The notes under the pieces are model-generated. The model did not search any database. It had not been told where the DNA came from and saw only the letters and a program-made list of their open reading frames with translations. A stretch of 64,000 nt of DNA, from positions 310,001 through 374,000 of the forward strand of contig JAKMXF010000321.1 in assembly GCA_024704765.1 (NCBI GenBank), written 5' to 3'. This DNA is from Oopsacas minuta (lineage: Eukaryota; Porifera; Hexactinellida; Lyssacinosida; Leucopsacidae). Below are positions 44,085 through 54,729 of this stretch, in pieces; position 1 is the stretch's first letter; every line of letters starts with the position of its first letter. The translations under genes and the position numbers were made by a program.

Positions 44085-47000
44085 ATGGATTTAGCTCAGA
44101 GTTTAACTTTTGTAAATTTTGTTGGAACTCTTGCTATAGTATTCACAGTAGCTGTGTTTTTATCAGGAATGTGAGTAACTGTTAATCACATTTTGACACC
44201 TATTATTATTATTATTGTTATTGTTTATTGTTTAGTGAAGTGTGTCAAGAGATAAGACAGAAATATGGTGTAGATAATATTAGTTTTTTTCCCTTTTTAG
44301 CAATATTTTTAAAGTGAGTTATTTGTTTGTTTGTTTGTTTGTTGTTACTTGTTTACTCTCATCTAGTTGTTCGTTATGGCTGTTATACGGTAGACTAGTA
44401 GGAGATAACTTCATCATTGGCGTCAATATAATTGGAGCAGTATTATCAGGCTCATATCTTATATTCTATTTTCAATATGCACTCGGAACACAAAAGGTTA
44501 GTACAGTAATTTACAATTAATATTAATATAAGAATCATGTAGAATTGTGTGATCAGAAACTAGCTATTTTGAATAATTATAGTCCTTACCTGTTGTCACA
44601 TCGTTTCCTAATCACATCAAACTTCTCCTATAGACATGGTTCATATTAGTGGTTGGTTTTGGACTGATAATGTTAATAGCTAAGATTTGGTTTGCTCTGT
44701 ACTACATACAAGATGCTGATCACAGGAAGCAGGTATCTTCTCTATACTGCTTTGCTTCTACTGTTATGATGTTTGGATCTCCATTAGTTTCTGCAGTAAG
44801 TTGTATTGCATTGCTGGGATATGGAATGTTTGTATCTAACCTACCGAAAATCGTGGCAATTCCGTTTGTTGGCACGTTGGTACCACTAAATGATCCCGGA
44901 AGGTTATTTTCGTCAATTATCACAATATTTTGCTGGTTTGGCAAATGGTCCCTATATGCTTATTAGTTATTAACCATGGACAATGGGTTTAATTTATATG
45001 CTTGGATGTTCTTCCTAGCTATCTTGAGGCACTCCTCGCTTTATTGGAGGGGATTTGTATATAATATAAAATAAATAAATCCGCTATCCATGGTTATGTA
45101 ATAAAATATAGAAACTATTTTGTCAAAACTACATTCGGCAGTTTGATACTTAATATTCCCGAAAAATCTGAATTTCAGATTATTGTTTGTTATATCTGAC
45201 TTTAACAGTACAGAGTAATACAGAATAAGACCACAGAAGGAATGTCATTCACCTTAACAGTTACCAGTCTAGGTTGTTCATCTCTATGGACAGTTTATGG
45301 AATGATGTTAGGAGACAGCACTGTTGAGGTATTTATTTAATATATTTTCTACTCCTGACTAGCTGTTGAGAGATTTTGTATACTTTCGACAGAGATTTGG
45401 TTACATAAATAATTCCTGTCTCTGATAGATCAAATTAATCTCATTAAAAACCGGTTTTATCGAATACCCGAAGTTTGAAATTGCCCAATTATGCTCCCCA
45501 CACCGTCAAAGTAACAAAAATTCAATCGGTCATATCGAAATAATTATCGCGGTCCCTTGAGCTTCGATAGAACAGTTGTCTGTATTATAAATTAGTTAAA
45601 GAAGGGAACTAAGTAATATTTACAACAACAAACTATAAATCTAATCTGACATACTCGATTTGAATGTCTTATTTACCAAACTAAGTTCTCTCGCTATTAA
45701 TTCATTAATTCCAAATACCCATCAACTTGTAAATCTCTTCAATCAGTTCTGAGTACTTCTCATTCTGAACATTGGAGGCTGTAGCGTGTTCACATGGATT
45801 GTCAAAATAATGTTTATCCCTTGGTATTTCTAATTCTACAAGACTTGTTACGTTATGGTGAATGCTCGAGCTAGATGCGAGTGTAGAGAAATCCTTAAGT
45901 CCTTGCTTTTCACTACCATTCCAGACTATATTCATTATTGTATTGGGTGTCGGTTGTCCAATTAGTCCTTGACAAATGCTATTACTTCCAGGTTTCGGTT
46001 CTACCCCTGGTTCTGGATATATGGTGAATAACCTTTTGAGTACTTTTGAAGTTGGTAGAATTTGTCCTGCAGGAACACTTGAACAATTTCCTAATTGTCC
46101 ATGCACTTTCTGTAATCTGTACTGCTTGCCGTACTTTGTTAAACTCCAGAACCAACCCTCCAATACCTCTTCCCCAGTTAAACCTTTATTAACTCTGATT
46201 GTAGAATTAACAAATTTCATGCTTGATTGGGGATTATCAGATATGTAGTCTGTTGCTTCGGTCATAATACCGATTAATGAGTAATATTCATTTGCTTCTT
46301 GCTTATTAAAGGAAGATCCAAAGAAAGTGGTATTCAGAACAAAGCTGTCTAAACCAGTTGCTTTACAAGATAGATCTTGTCCTGAAATGCTTACAATTAA
46401 TGCGAAGAGAATTACTAAATATTTCATTCTGTAGATTTTGAGTTAACTTCTTAATCGTTCGTATAAATATCATCTAGCTATACCTAGTCTACAAATCACG
46501 TGTGATATATGATACTATTAATTATCAATAATTCCCTGAAGCTAACTTAAGTTGGGTCGAATCTCTAGACAGATAGTTTGGACTCAAAATAGTGGCTAGC
46601 TACTTGCTAGGTAAATTTCAATTCACAAACATAGTTACACGTTTAATCAATTGGCATTTTAATAATTTGGGGAGATAAGGAACCATTTTTTTGCATTCTA
46701 ATTAACCTATGTTAGTTAGAGCCTAAAATATGATTGGGCGTACATACACTCGGACTTGAAGCTCAATTATGGTCCAAGACCAGATATGTCAGAGACATTC
46801 ATGGCTACAATAACCATACAAACTACTGATCCATTTCTCCCAACTATCCGCGCTTGGTCCACACAGGACCATGTCAATCAAATATAAAACACAGTCGTTG
46901 AAATACCATCAGGGCATCATCAATATCCAACCGGAGGGTATTTCAAGCAAATCAGAACGACAGGTAAGTTCTACGAGGTTCTTCCAGGTCTTAACGGTGA

Positions 47001-47931
47001 TCCATTTTGCATCTGCTATCTCTTTCCGTATGTCCCGTATTGGTCGTGGGTAGCGTCCGCTGTAAATGTCACATCACCTACAGGCACCACGGGTCTATCT
47101 TGCTTTTTAGATGTTGAATTCGGAGAGGAAATGTGTATCCCAACTGCATCACCGAATATCGCGGCTATTGAGATGAAATACTTTTACCGTATATCAATGC
47201 GGGCTATGTTGTACACTGCTTATGTACCTAATTTGGTTAACAGTACTCTAAAAGGAATACCCTCTGAGTGTGCCAATACTGACTGTTTTCCTTTATAATT
47301 ATTCAGCTGATTAGTTTGATTAGTTTGATTAGTTTGATTAGGAATAGGATATCTGTAATTATATATTCGTGTGCTATTATGGATAATTATATTTCGGATG
47401 TAATATTTAAACAAAAATTAGATACCGTTGAAAATAATTACGTAACAGAGCATTGGAATACAGTGGAATAAGGGGGTAAGGACGAAGGATGTTGTCCACT
47501 TCTCAGAGGTTGCTTATCTATAACAGGGGTTTAGCTAGCATTGAGGCAGGGAAGGCAATTGCCTCCTCACTCTGAGATTTCTAGTTACTCAATATTATAT
47601 CTATTGTAATTGTATATTTAAAAATCTGTGATGAGGATTATATGGGCTACAGAGGTGTTTGAGGAAGTTCTACCATGATCACTTACCATAATAACTCGAA
47701 CTGTAGAACGTTTACATTCATTCAGTTATCCCAAACGTATCTCTAAATTAATAGACGGATATGTTTAGATATTGAGTGTGTAATCCTAACAGCCTTCAGT
47801 ATGTATATTAGTTATCGATTTTTCTATTATAGATACCCAATGGACTGGGCGCTATACTAGCACTCCTCCAGCTGTGTTTATTCATACTCTACTATCCGAA
47901 GAAGACCAACAGTTCTCTCCTAACAATCTGA
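44085..47931 (+). CDS. SLC50A1: SWEET sugar transporter, six exons
   Basis: SWEETs are seven-helix facilitative sugar transporters built of two three-helix MtN3 repeats. Exons are 44085-44170, 44236-44313, 44367-44496, 44634-44795, 45209-45328 and 47833-47931; every junction keeps phase and the product is 224 aa, the usual size. The first MtN3 repeat has E-V-C-Q-E-I-R, D-N-I-S-F-F-P-F-L and C-S-L-W-L-L-Y-G; the second has F-G-S-P-L-V-S-A, V-I-Q-N-K-T-T-E-G-M-S-F and C-S-S-L-W-T-V-Y-G. Helix 7 is in the last exon (PNGLGAILALLQLCLFILYY). The final intron, 45329-47832, is 2.5 kb, far longer than the other four, and holds a minus-strand secreted gene and an interrupted plus-strand frame. Confidence 0.95.
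45440..45585 (-). mobile_element. Family A MITE in the last SWEET intron
   Basis: It contains GGTCCCTTGAGCTTCGAT and 'ccgtcaaagtaac' in reverse of the reference copy; the ends are worn. Confidence 0.6.
45705..46427 (-). CDS. Secreted orphan protein nested in the SWEET intron
   Basis: A 240-aa intronless frame on the strand opposite to SWEET. The start MKYLVILFALIVSISGQ is a clear signal peptide, with cleavage likely after Gly16. The mature part has six Cys (about 21, 114, 151 and others) and several N-x-S/T sites (NTT, NST, NCS, NGS, NVT), so it is probably an extracellular glycoprotein with disulfides. A Pro-rich piece (YPEPGVEPKPG) sits in the middle. No family is recognised. Nothing links it functionally to sugar transport; position inside the intron is the only association. 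Confidence 0.75.
   Translation of the reverse strand: MKYLVILFALIVSISGQDLSCKATGLDSFVLNTTFFGSSFNKQEANEYYSLIGIMTEATDYISDNPQSSMKFVNSTIRVNKGLTGEEVLEGWFWSLTKYGKQYRLQKVHGQLGNCSSVPAGQILPTSKVLKRLFTIYPEPGVEPKPGSNSICQGLIGQPTPNTIMNIVWNGSEKQGLKDFSTLASSSSIHHNVTSLVELEIPRDKHYFDNPCEHATASNVQNEKYSELIEEIYKLMGIWN
46720..47298 (+). pseudogene. Long reading frame split by one in-frame TAA
   Basis: Within the last SWEET intron, one plus-strand frame is open from 46720 to 46884, has a TAA at 46885-46887, and stays open again from 46888 to the stop at 47296-47298. Both halves look protein-like, for example DWAYIHSDLKLNYGPRPDM before and FYEVLPGLNGDPFCICYLF after the stop, with Cys and Asn-x-Thr sites suggestive of a secreted protein. 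No ATG starts the second half in a useful place. A TTAG acceptor-like site sits at the left edge. It may be a recent pseudogene, an exon with readthrough, or two exons whose junction I misread. I do not recognise the family. Confidence 0.45.
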
Positions 47932-48630
47932 ATATTTTATAATTATAGTTATTGCTTCAATGTTTTAATCAAACTTATTCTGACAGGTGTATAATAAATT
48001 AAGGAATTGGAACTTACTATAAGCTTTGTCATGCACGGGACAAAACAATGGATAATAATTTCAATCAAAGACTCATTCGTACATTTATACTGACACTTCA
48101 GCCCGTCCGGAATACGGACACTATAATTAACGCTCTGAGCATGGGGTGCTCCGGTTAATACGAACTCTGGATACGGCTAACAAATTTTGACCGTCCGTTG
48201 GTGCTCGTATTTATGATGTTCCACTGTAAACACATATAACTATTACTCCAGACACTCTCAAGTTTAACCGCTCTCCCTTTGCTCAATCCTGGATGGATCT
48301 GGCCTGATGGTGCATTAGCGAAACACCTGTTCAGAGCATTCTCTGTGCCTGGGTGGTTTAATATGGCTATATTTAGCCATCACTATTCTTACAAATTCCT
48401 GGTTTGTATTAAATCCTGATCAACCCATTATAGAGACCAACGGTTCCCTTTTCACCCGTGGACCCCAAGGGGTCCATGTATCTCAGGATGGGAACCGCTG
48501 ATACAAGACACAAATTCTATAAATTTCTCATTTGACAGATTGGTATAAATATAACAAACAAGCTGAATAACTAAATATGAAATTGTATGAAAGCAGTAAT
48601 AAAGTATTTCCATTCTCTCAAATATGAAAA
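47932..48630. other. Intergenic region with decayed DNA transposons
   Basis: No gene lies between SWEET and IST1. At about 48100-48235 is a pogo-like fragment (two blocks with 'aatacggaca'/'ttaatacgaa'), and at 48440-48503 a family C copy. Confidence 0.45.
48440..48503 (+). mobile_element. Short family C (hAT-like) MITE
   Basis: AACGGTTCCCTTTTCACCCG on the left faces inverted AGCGGTTCCCATCCTGAGAT on the right, with a GGACCCC...GGGGTCC palindrome between. Confidence 0.65.
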
Positions 48631-49407
48631 TTAATTCTTTTTCTTCAGAGCATTGAAGCGATCTAACAGATCGTCTAACTCATCATCATCCTCTTTCCCA
48701 CCTGTCCCTATATCTTTGTGCTCCGTAGTGGGAGGAGCAGGGGCCGCAGGAGTTTGAAATGACGCACCCCCTGATTGAACAGTCTGAGTGCTAATCTCAC
48801 TCTGAAGGGTGTGAGCTAGTTTATCAGTAATTGGTTCTGGAATATTCTCAGCTAAAATGACTTTAGAGTCTGCTTGATAACTTAACCCGTAGTTCTTAGC
48901 AATCTCTTCCAAGTACCGCTCAATCAAGACAGGAGAGGGGGGTGTTACTCCGAGACGGTGTGATACTTTCTCATTCACGATATTAGTCCTATTCGCATGA
49001 GCCTGTTCCAAAAACGCCTTTCCAAATTTCTTACCCAGCTGTTTTTCTACTTCCACTGATTCTTGGATATCATGCTGTACTCTTGGTGTAGCCCATATGA
49101 TTGTATTAACACATTCAAGTAGACCTTCTTCACAATATCCCATAGTTTCTATAAGCCCAGCTCTGGCTAACAGAAGATCGCAATATTGCTGGAGAATTTC
49201 CATAGCTTCTGTGACGTAATCTTCTCGTATAACATGTTCCACTTTAATTCTAGCTCTCTCAAACCTCCCTGCCCTCAGGAGATCGGAGATATCTTTTCTA
49301 GCTCGCTGGGACTGTTCTGTCTTTTTCTTTATTAATAACTCATAGCGACTGACACAAAGTTTTAAGTTTGTTTGTAATTTCAAACTATTGAATCCTCCTA
49401 TGTTCAT
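48631..49407 (-). CDS. IST1: IST1, ESCRT-III associated protein
   Basis: IST1 binds CHMP1 and the VPS4 ATPase and acts in cytokinetic abscission and endosomal tubule scission. The intronless frame codes for 258 aa. The N-terminal ESCRT-III-like helical domain (about 1-190) begins FNSLKLQTNLKLCVSRYELL and has ARKDISDLLRAGRFERARIK and IIREDY-type motifs of the family. A Pro/Ala/Thr linker follows, and the C-terminus ELDDLLDRFNALKKK is a MIT-interacting motif. The linker is shorter than in vertebrates, which have about 360 aa. No oddities are seen. Confidence 0.97.
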   Translation of the reverse strand: MNIGGFNSLKLQTNLKLCVSRYELLIKKKTEQSQRARKDISDLLRAGRFERARIKVEHVIREDYVTEAMEILQQYCDLLLARAGLIETMGYCEEGLLECVNTIIWATPRVQHDIQESVEVEKQLGKKFGKAFLEQAHANRTNIVNEKVSHRLGVTPPSPVLIERYLEEIAKNYGLSYQADSKVILAENIPEPITDKLAHTLQSEISTQTVQSGGASFQTPAAPAPPTTEHKDIGTGGKEDDDELDDLLDRFNALKKKN

Positions 49408-50472
49408 TGTTACTATTTATAGAAACTAAAGGCAAAAATTTAACTTATAAACTCTGTAACAGTGCTCGTCTATCGTCAACGGAAACATATTTGTATGTAT
49501 CTTAAAGATTAGATCCCAACCTGGGGTCTACAGACTCCTCGGTGGTCACGCGCACCAAGGAGTTGATAACATCCATAAACTAATGATAGCTCTTTTCTAA
49601 TATGATTAAGTACGATAAATACGCTTACATTGTATAACGTGATTAAATAAATTTATAGGATAGGGCCGTCAACAACTGAATTAATATAGTGTAACCTCCG
49701 CAAACTGGGCCTCTGGAAACGGAGTGAAAATAAATAGAGCAAATTCCTAGTCCAATTCAAATGAACAACCATAAACGGGAAAGGGGTTAGCATTTATCGG
49801 TATTCCTGACAGAAGTTACACTGTATATCATATTGGAGGGCAATAGTAGCGTATTCGCCTGTGTTTCCGTGTCAATTAACGAGAGCCCATTGCATCTGTA
49901 CCATATTAATTTCTGAACATTTCTCCTTTTATAATCGACATTCTGAAATAAGTTCCTGTCATAAGATTAACTTAATATACGCTATAGCTATTAATAGTAA
50001 CAATTATACGTCAATAATAATAGCATAATATAATGATATCAGCTAGTTTCATAGTAGTTGTTGTATAGCTTCGAATAGTTTGAGGTCTTGTTTGTATTAA
50101 TTGTGTTAATATGGACCATGGATTCGTGTAAACTGGAACCAGGCTAGTATACAATCGACTCTCAATAATAAGGACATAAGGATCGTTGATTGAACTTCTA
50201 ATCAGTATGTATTATAACTTCTGGAAACGGAGTGAAAATAAATCGAGCGAATTCCCAGTCTCGTTTCATTTACGTACAACTTACAATATGGACAAGGGCC
50301 TTCCATTTTCAATTCGATAAGACCCTACATTAACCCATGCATTTATTTAATAACAGACAAAAATACCAACAATAGAATACTAATAATAATATTAATAATA
50401 ATATACATACAAGTACCAAACACACACCTACTTCAGTTTAGAATCTGCCTTTGAGAAGCGACGGCCAATTCT
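49408..50472. other. Intergenic region between IST1 and profilin
   Basis: There is no gene here. A full family B MITE sits at 49687-49823, a partial one at about 50215-50285, and a family C remnant around 49510-49560. Confidence 0.5.
49687..49823 (+). mobile_element. Family B MITE
   Basis: A 137-bp copy flanked by TA. Its ends are TAGTGTAACCTCCGCAAACT and inverted CAGTGTAACTTCTGTCAGGA; the body has AAATTCCTAGTCC. Confidence 0.85.
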
Positions 50473-50886
50473 TTAGAACTCGTTCTGTTCCATCCAGTCA
50501 CAGAGCTTCCCCGCGGCCTGATTACAAGTCCCGGGCTGTTTTCCTTCCGGATAGTGTGCGACTATAACTGTACGCTTTGTACGTTGGATGTATAGTCCGC
50601 CATGTTCTTTCTTCTTTGCCATCATCATTTTATCATCACCTCGTAAGAAATTGAATTTCATTTCACCTACGTGCAGACCCGATGTATAGAAATCATTCAT
50701 GTTACCACTCTTCAGAGCGTTTACTATGGTTTTAATCTCAGAAGGTGTCAATTTTAGACAGTGGCCCTGTCTATCAGTTGTCCATCGTATACTGTCTTCC
50801 ACACCAATGACAGCAGCCATATCCACGTGTCCTTCGCTCAAATTGACGAGATTATTTTTAATGTAAATATCCCAAGCCTCTGACAT
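50473..50886 (-). CDS. Profilin
   Basis: Profilin binds G-actin and poly-proline ligands and catalyses nucleotide exchange on actin. The intronless frame gives 137 aa, within the usual 125-140. The N-terminal helix has W-D-I-Y-I-K-N-N-L, where the Trp stacks on poly-proline; the body continues with FYTSGLHVGEMKFNFLRGDD and G-G-L-Y-I-Q-R-T-K-R-T-V-I-V-A-H-Y; the C-terminal helix closes with CDWMEQNEF. The pattern is of the animal type. It lies alone on the minus strand with no visible partner. Confidence 0.97.
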   Translation of the reverse strand: MSEAWDIYIKNNLVNLSEGHVDMAAVIGVEDSIRWTTDRQGHCLKLTPSEIKTIVNALKSGNMNDFYTSGLHVGEMKFNFLRGDDKMMMAKKKEHGGLYIQRTKRTVIVAHYPEGKQPGTCNQAAGKLCDWMEQNEF

Positions 50887-52026
50887 GTCAATTTCAAATT
50901 TTAGCTAATTTACTTAGAATTCTGTATTAAATAAGTACGCTAGGACTAATTAGAATTTCCATATAATGGATTTGAAATTGAATACAGTTGATAGTATAAA
51001 GGCATATGATCAAGTATCCACAAATCAACCATCTGACAAGAATCTAAGCCTACACAAAAGTAATGTATACTTTACAAATCGGGGATGAGGTTATTTCAAT
51101 ATGATATTGGTGACTGCTAAACTAGTTATTGGAAAGTTTAGATTCCAAACTGCCTATTTTGTCGTCCAAACGAAGCCAAATGGAGAGAACCCACCAAATA
51201 AATACGACTAATACAAAGCCTATTTATATAACTAAACTATTCGTGACTTTGTAGGTCAATTGAAATAAAATTATTGTTATACAAACTACGTAAATTCTAA
51301 AGTAATTATTGAAAGAAGTTTGCATGTACGTATTACCTCGGATATTAGCTAGGCCTGCATGGCTATTACCCCGAATAATAGCTGGGCCTGCATGGCTATT
51401 ACCCCGAATAATAGATGGGCCTGCAGGGCTATTACCCCGAATATTAGCTAGGCTTGCAGGGCTATTATCCCCCTCTCGGGTAATTCGAAGTAAAATAAAT
51501 TCCACCAGTCCATTGTTCGAATCTATCTAACACGATATCTGTCTAGCGTATTTAGCATGTGATATGGAGAAAAAGGGTAGAAATTACTCATACGGGACAG
51601 TTTTCTTCGAAGTTACCCCGGGGCTCTAATTGGCCTCTCTGTGCACCCCTGGTACCAGGGTTTCATCCAGCATTCTGAACCATACGCCTAAAATTTACCC
51701 CCTCGAATTAACGCATGCCTAAAGTATATGTATATAATTACAGTATGGTGGTCTTGCTCCAATTTTGACGCACCTAGATCTATATTCGCTGAAATTCAGG
51801 GGGCTGTAAGCTCGTCGCATACGCTCGGATGAACCCTGCCTGGGACTGAATAACAGTTTCAGACAAGAGCCTAGAACCTCAAAAACATGAGTCTTATATA
51901 AATGAATAATTGATAACACTAATAACATATACAAGAGATGATGTATCAATATGTGAGGCAATATGTATATAGAAATCCATTAATGAAGTTTACACACCAA
52001 TAAATAATAATACTAAATGTGGTTAG
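50887..52026. other. Gene-free region between profilin and PFKFB
   Basis: Apart from the 33-bp minisatellite I see nothing coding. A GC-rich patch at 51770-51880 is unlike its surroundings and may be a remnant of a repeat, but I cannot assign it. Confidence 0.4.
51339..51475 (+). repeat. 33-bp minisatellite, about four units
   Basis: Units of 33 bp containing GGCTATTACCCCGAATAATA repeat about four times with a few changes. Because 33 is a multiple of three, the minus strand stays open and encodes 11-residue repeats (RGNSHAGPAII). I see no start, signal or neighbour that would make this a gene. Confidence 0.85.
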
Positions 52027-53514
52027 CTAGGTTTTGTTTGGGTTAGCATCAATTTTGAACTTAGAAATTGTATTCTTATAAGCTCCAGGTACTATTTTGA
52101 CAACAGTGTGTAGGTCACATCTCATATGTGGCATGTCATCAAGTGCCGCGTGGCTCAGATAAGCCATAATACATCGCATGACGGCCTGATGGCAGATAAT
52201 AAGAATGTCATTTTCTCTTCTCTCCAGCTCCATTATGAGAGGTTCTAATCGCATCACTACATCTTCGTAAGACTCTCCCATTGGGTATCTATACTTTAAT
52301 TTATTCTTCTTGCGTAGCTCGAAATCTTTTGGGTATAGTCCTTGGAATTCCTCGTAGGTCATACCGTCTCCAATCCCAGCATCTATTTCATTCAATGCTG
52401 TCCATGATACAACACAGTATTTATCCTCAAGGTGTATAGCTGTTTGTTTAGTCCGCACCATATGACTAGTCCAAACTTCAAAATCATCTTTAAGGTCGAT
52501 ATTGTCAAAGAACTCTTTGAGTTTGACAGAATACTCCACCCCGCGTTCAGATAACGGCGCATTGCCTCCTAGCTTTTGGCTTTCGTTATATTCGGACTCC
52601 CCATGGCGTGTGATATAAATAGCTCGTTGTGTACGAATATTCAGATTCATAAGAAAATAGACTATCCTACTATGGACAGTGCCCCGTATACGATTCGTCT
52701 GTACCCTCTCCCCCATGTTTATGAACTTGATAAACGCGAGATGTTTGTCTAGAACCTCAGACATACCCTCGTAAGCACGTTTATAGTTCTCTAATCGTTT
52801 CATAAAGTCCCTCCATGCCTCGTCCGGGTCTGTGTCCTTATAGTCTACTGAGTTAACTTTAACATTCTTGATATTTTCCTTTACGATATCTTCGTCATCA
52901 GAGATTAGTTCTATGAATAGTTTATCTACTCCGTGTTTGTCTAAACATTCTGAAATGATTGTTCTCCTTTCTCGAGTAGAGTTGGTCGCGTCGAGTATTA
53001 CAATCTCTCCTGATTCATTATGGATATAACTCATTGCATCGTCTAGTGCTTTTCTCACAAAATCCATACGTAAGCTTTTCGCAACTTCGTTGTCTGGATC
53101 GAAAAACTCGGCGGTTTGCCTGCCGACATGTTTTCTACGATACTCCCCGAAATTAAAGACTTTAGTCTTACAGCCAATCCAGTGTAAATACCCGCAGAGA
53201 CGTGTAGCGAGGTAGGTCTTACCGTGTGCGGGCAGACCGACTAAAATAATCGCAAGAGGTGATTTCAACATTTCAGGACAAGTTGGACAAGGCGTTAACC
53301 TACTGGGTGTAGGACTAAGCGATACATTTAGGCCTATTGTGCTATTCTCAGATTGAGATATGAGAGCGTCAGACATTTCAAAGGAGTCAATACTAGCACT
53401 TGTCGTTAAGTTTGTATCAAAGTATTGTTCGGAGTCTGTTATTCTAATGTTTGGGCAAGAATGGTTCCTTGAGAGTTCTTCATTTTCTGCAGAATCCCTA
53501 CTTATATTGAGCAT
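52027..53514 (-). CDS. PFKFB: 6-phosphofructo-2-kinase / fructose-2,6-bisphosphatase
   Basis: This bifunctional enzyme makes and degrades fructose-2,6-bisphosphate, the key allosteric activator of glycolysis. I start at the ATG at 53514 (MLNISRDSAE); the frame extends 11 codons further but only to a GTG. The product is 495 aa. A Ser-rich N-terminal extension (about 1-80) precedes the kinase domain with P-loop G-L-P-A-H-G-K-T (93-100) and VFNFGEYRRKHVG. The phosphatase domain has ITRHGESEYN, the acid-base Glu in NEIDAG and the second catalytic His in ICHQAVMRC. Both activities look retained. The P-loop has His where nearly all family members have Arg (GLPARGKT). Confidence 0.98.
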   Translation of the reverse strand: MLNISRDSAENEELSRNHSCPNIRITDSEQYFDTNLTTSASIDSFEMSDALISQSENSTIGLNVSLSPTPSRLTPCPTCPEMLKSPLAIILVGLPAHGKTYLATRLCGYLHWIGCKTKVFNFGEYRRKHVGRQTAEFFDPDNEVAKSLRMDFVRKALDDAMSYIHNESGEIVILDATNSTRERRTIISECLDKHGVDKLFIELISDDEDIVKENIKNVKVNSVDYKDTDPDEAWRDFMKRLENYKRAYEGMSEVLDKHLAFIKFINMGERVQTNRIRGTVHSRIVYFLMNLNIRTQRAIYITRHGESEYNESQKLGGNAPLSERGVEYSVKLKEFFDNIDLKDDFEVWTSHMVRTKQTAIHLEDKYCVVSWTALNEIDAGIGDGMTYEEFQGLYPKDFELRKKNKLKYRYPMGESYEDVVMRLEPLIMELERRENDILIICHQAVMRCIMAYLSHAALDDMPHMRCDLHTVVKIVPGAYKNTISKFKIDANPNKT

Positions 53515-53725
53515 GATTGCGTGCGTATGTAGTAGGCTAATAGACACAATTTGTTTTGATAATTGAAAATAAAACTGTCTATGAAATATTCAATAGGACA
53601 ATGTAATATACCGCAAAGATCATTGGAAAAAGTAATTACATAGACACTGCAAAACAATATTTGTGTCTGATAAGTAACAGGAAGGAAGTTGAATCATATT
53701 TACAAGAAAATTTGAATTAATCTGC

Positions 53726-54193
53726 TTAGAAATCACTTTCAGAACTAATTGATTGGAGTTTTTGACGTTTCTTTAATTTTTTATTTCTTTTGATTTTAGT
53801 TTTTTTAGTCTTTTTCAACTTTTCTTTATGTTTCGAATCTTTATTTAATTTTTCAGAAGAGTCACTGCTCGAATTTTTTCTAACTTTATCTTTTTGTAAT
53901 TCTGGATACAATTCCCAATATCCCCCATGACCCCATTTATCTACCCCCACAGGTTGTTCACATGGTTCAAAAATTTCATTTTGCTTTTCTGTCCTCACAT
54001 TTTCAACTTTTGGTATTTTCTTCGAGTATCTTGGATAATCATTTTCAATCGAATCTTCAGAAAATCGTCTCTTATTTTTGGATTCTAATTTCTTCTTCTG
54101 TATCCACATAATCTGTTCCTCTATTGCTTTGTTATGTGATTCTGTATGCTTTAGGATTCTTGAGAAGTGGGCCTTATCTACTCTTCGTTTCAT
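53726..54193 (-). CDS. NKAPD1: NKAPD1-like nuclear protein
   Basis: A 155-aa basic protein. The start M-K-R-R-V-D-K-A-H-F-S-R-I-L-K-H-T-E-S-H-N-K, with a helix of charged residues, and the central V-D-K-W-G-H-G-G-Y-W-E-L-Y-P-E match the NKAP-domain-containing 1 family (WGHxGYxELYPE). The C-terminal third is Lys/Ser-rich (KKTKKTKIKRNKKLKKRQK) and looks like a nuclear-localisation and low-complexity tail. Vertebrate proteins are longer, about 290 aa. Cellular function is poorly known; a nuclear, splicing-linked role is inferred only from family kinship. Confidence 0.82.
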   Translation of the reverse strand: MKRRVDKAHFSRILKHTESHNKAIEEQIMWIQKKKLESKNKRRFSEDSIENDYPRYSKKIPKVENVRTEKQNEIFEPCEQPVGVDKWGHGGYWELYPELQKDKVRKNSSSDSSEKLNKDSKHKEKLKKTKKTKIKRNKKLKKRQKLQSISSESDF

Positions 54194-54729
54194 ATTAAAA
54201 TTAGCTACAAATAATTAAATACAGAAAATATGTATTACAATGATATTCAGCTTATCACCATGCTATAATGGAAATGGTAAAACTACTAATCAACTTTTTC
54301 AATTTATCTTTCTGGATTATTACAATATCTCCGATTTCTATGAATTAATATTTTGTCAAAAGGGCTCCCGCAAATTCTCCGCACGGTATGTGATAATTAT
54401 CCAAATTAACTCGTGGTAAACAAGCCCTTTGCCCCGTCCAGAAGCAGTGAATTTGCAATGCCATATTCAGGAGTAATTACTAATAAGGCTAAAGTGGCCA
54501 TAATACGTACTATAAGTATTGTAATCATCTGATATTGATGTCACAATAGTCTATATGTACAATATTTAAGTAAAGCATAGATACAATTCTTAACATGAGG
54601 TCTCCATAATGTAACTATATCATAAAAGATAATCATTTGATGAATTGGATAATATTGATTTTCCCAATTATACGCTTTATTCTAATTTTAGTCGTCTAGA
54701 AATTGCCAATGTGATAAATAGAAATTAAG
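54194..54729. other. Intergenic region before seven-helix gene 9
   Basis: Nothing coding or repetitive is recognised in this AT-rich stretch. Confidence 0.35.

Noticed and set aside
46862-46895. A tiny intron that would remove the in-frame TAA
   Set aside because: The only GT...AG pair spanning it is 22 bp and would break the frame, so it does not rescue the ORF.
51339-51475. Possible CRISPR-like array
   Set aside because: The units are contiguous without unique spacers, and the DNA is from an animal nucleus; it is a minisatellite.
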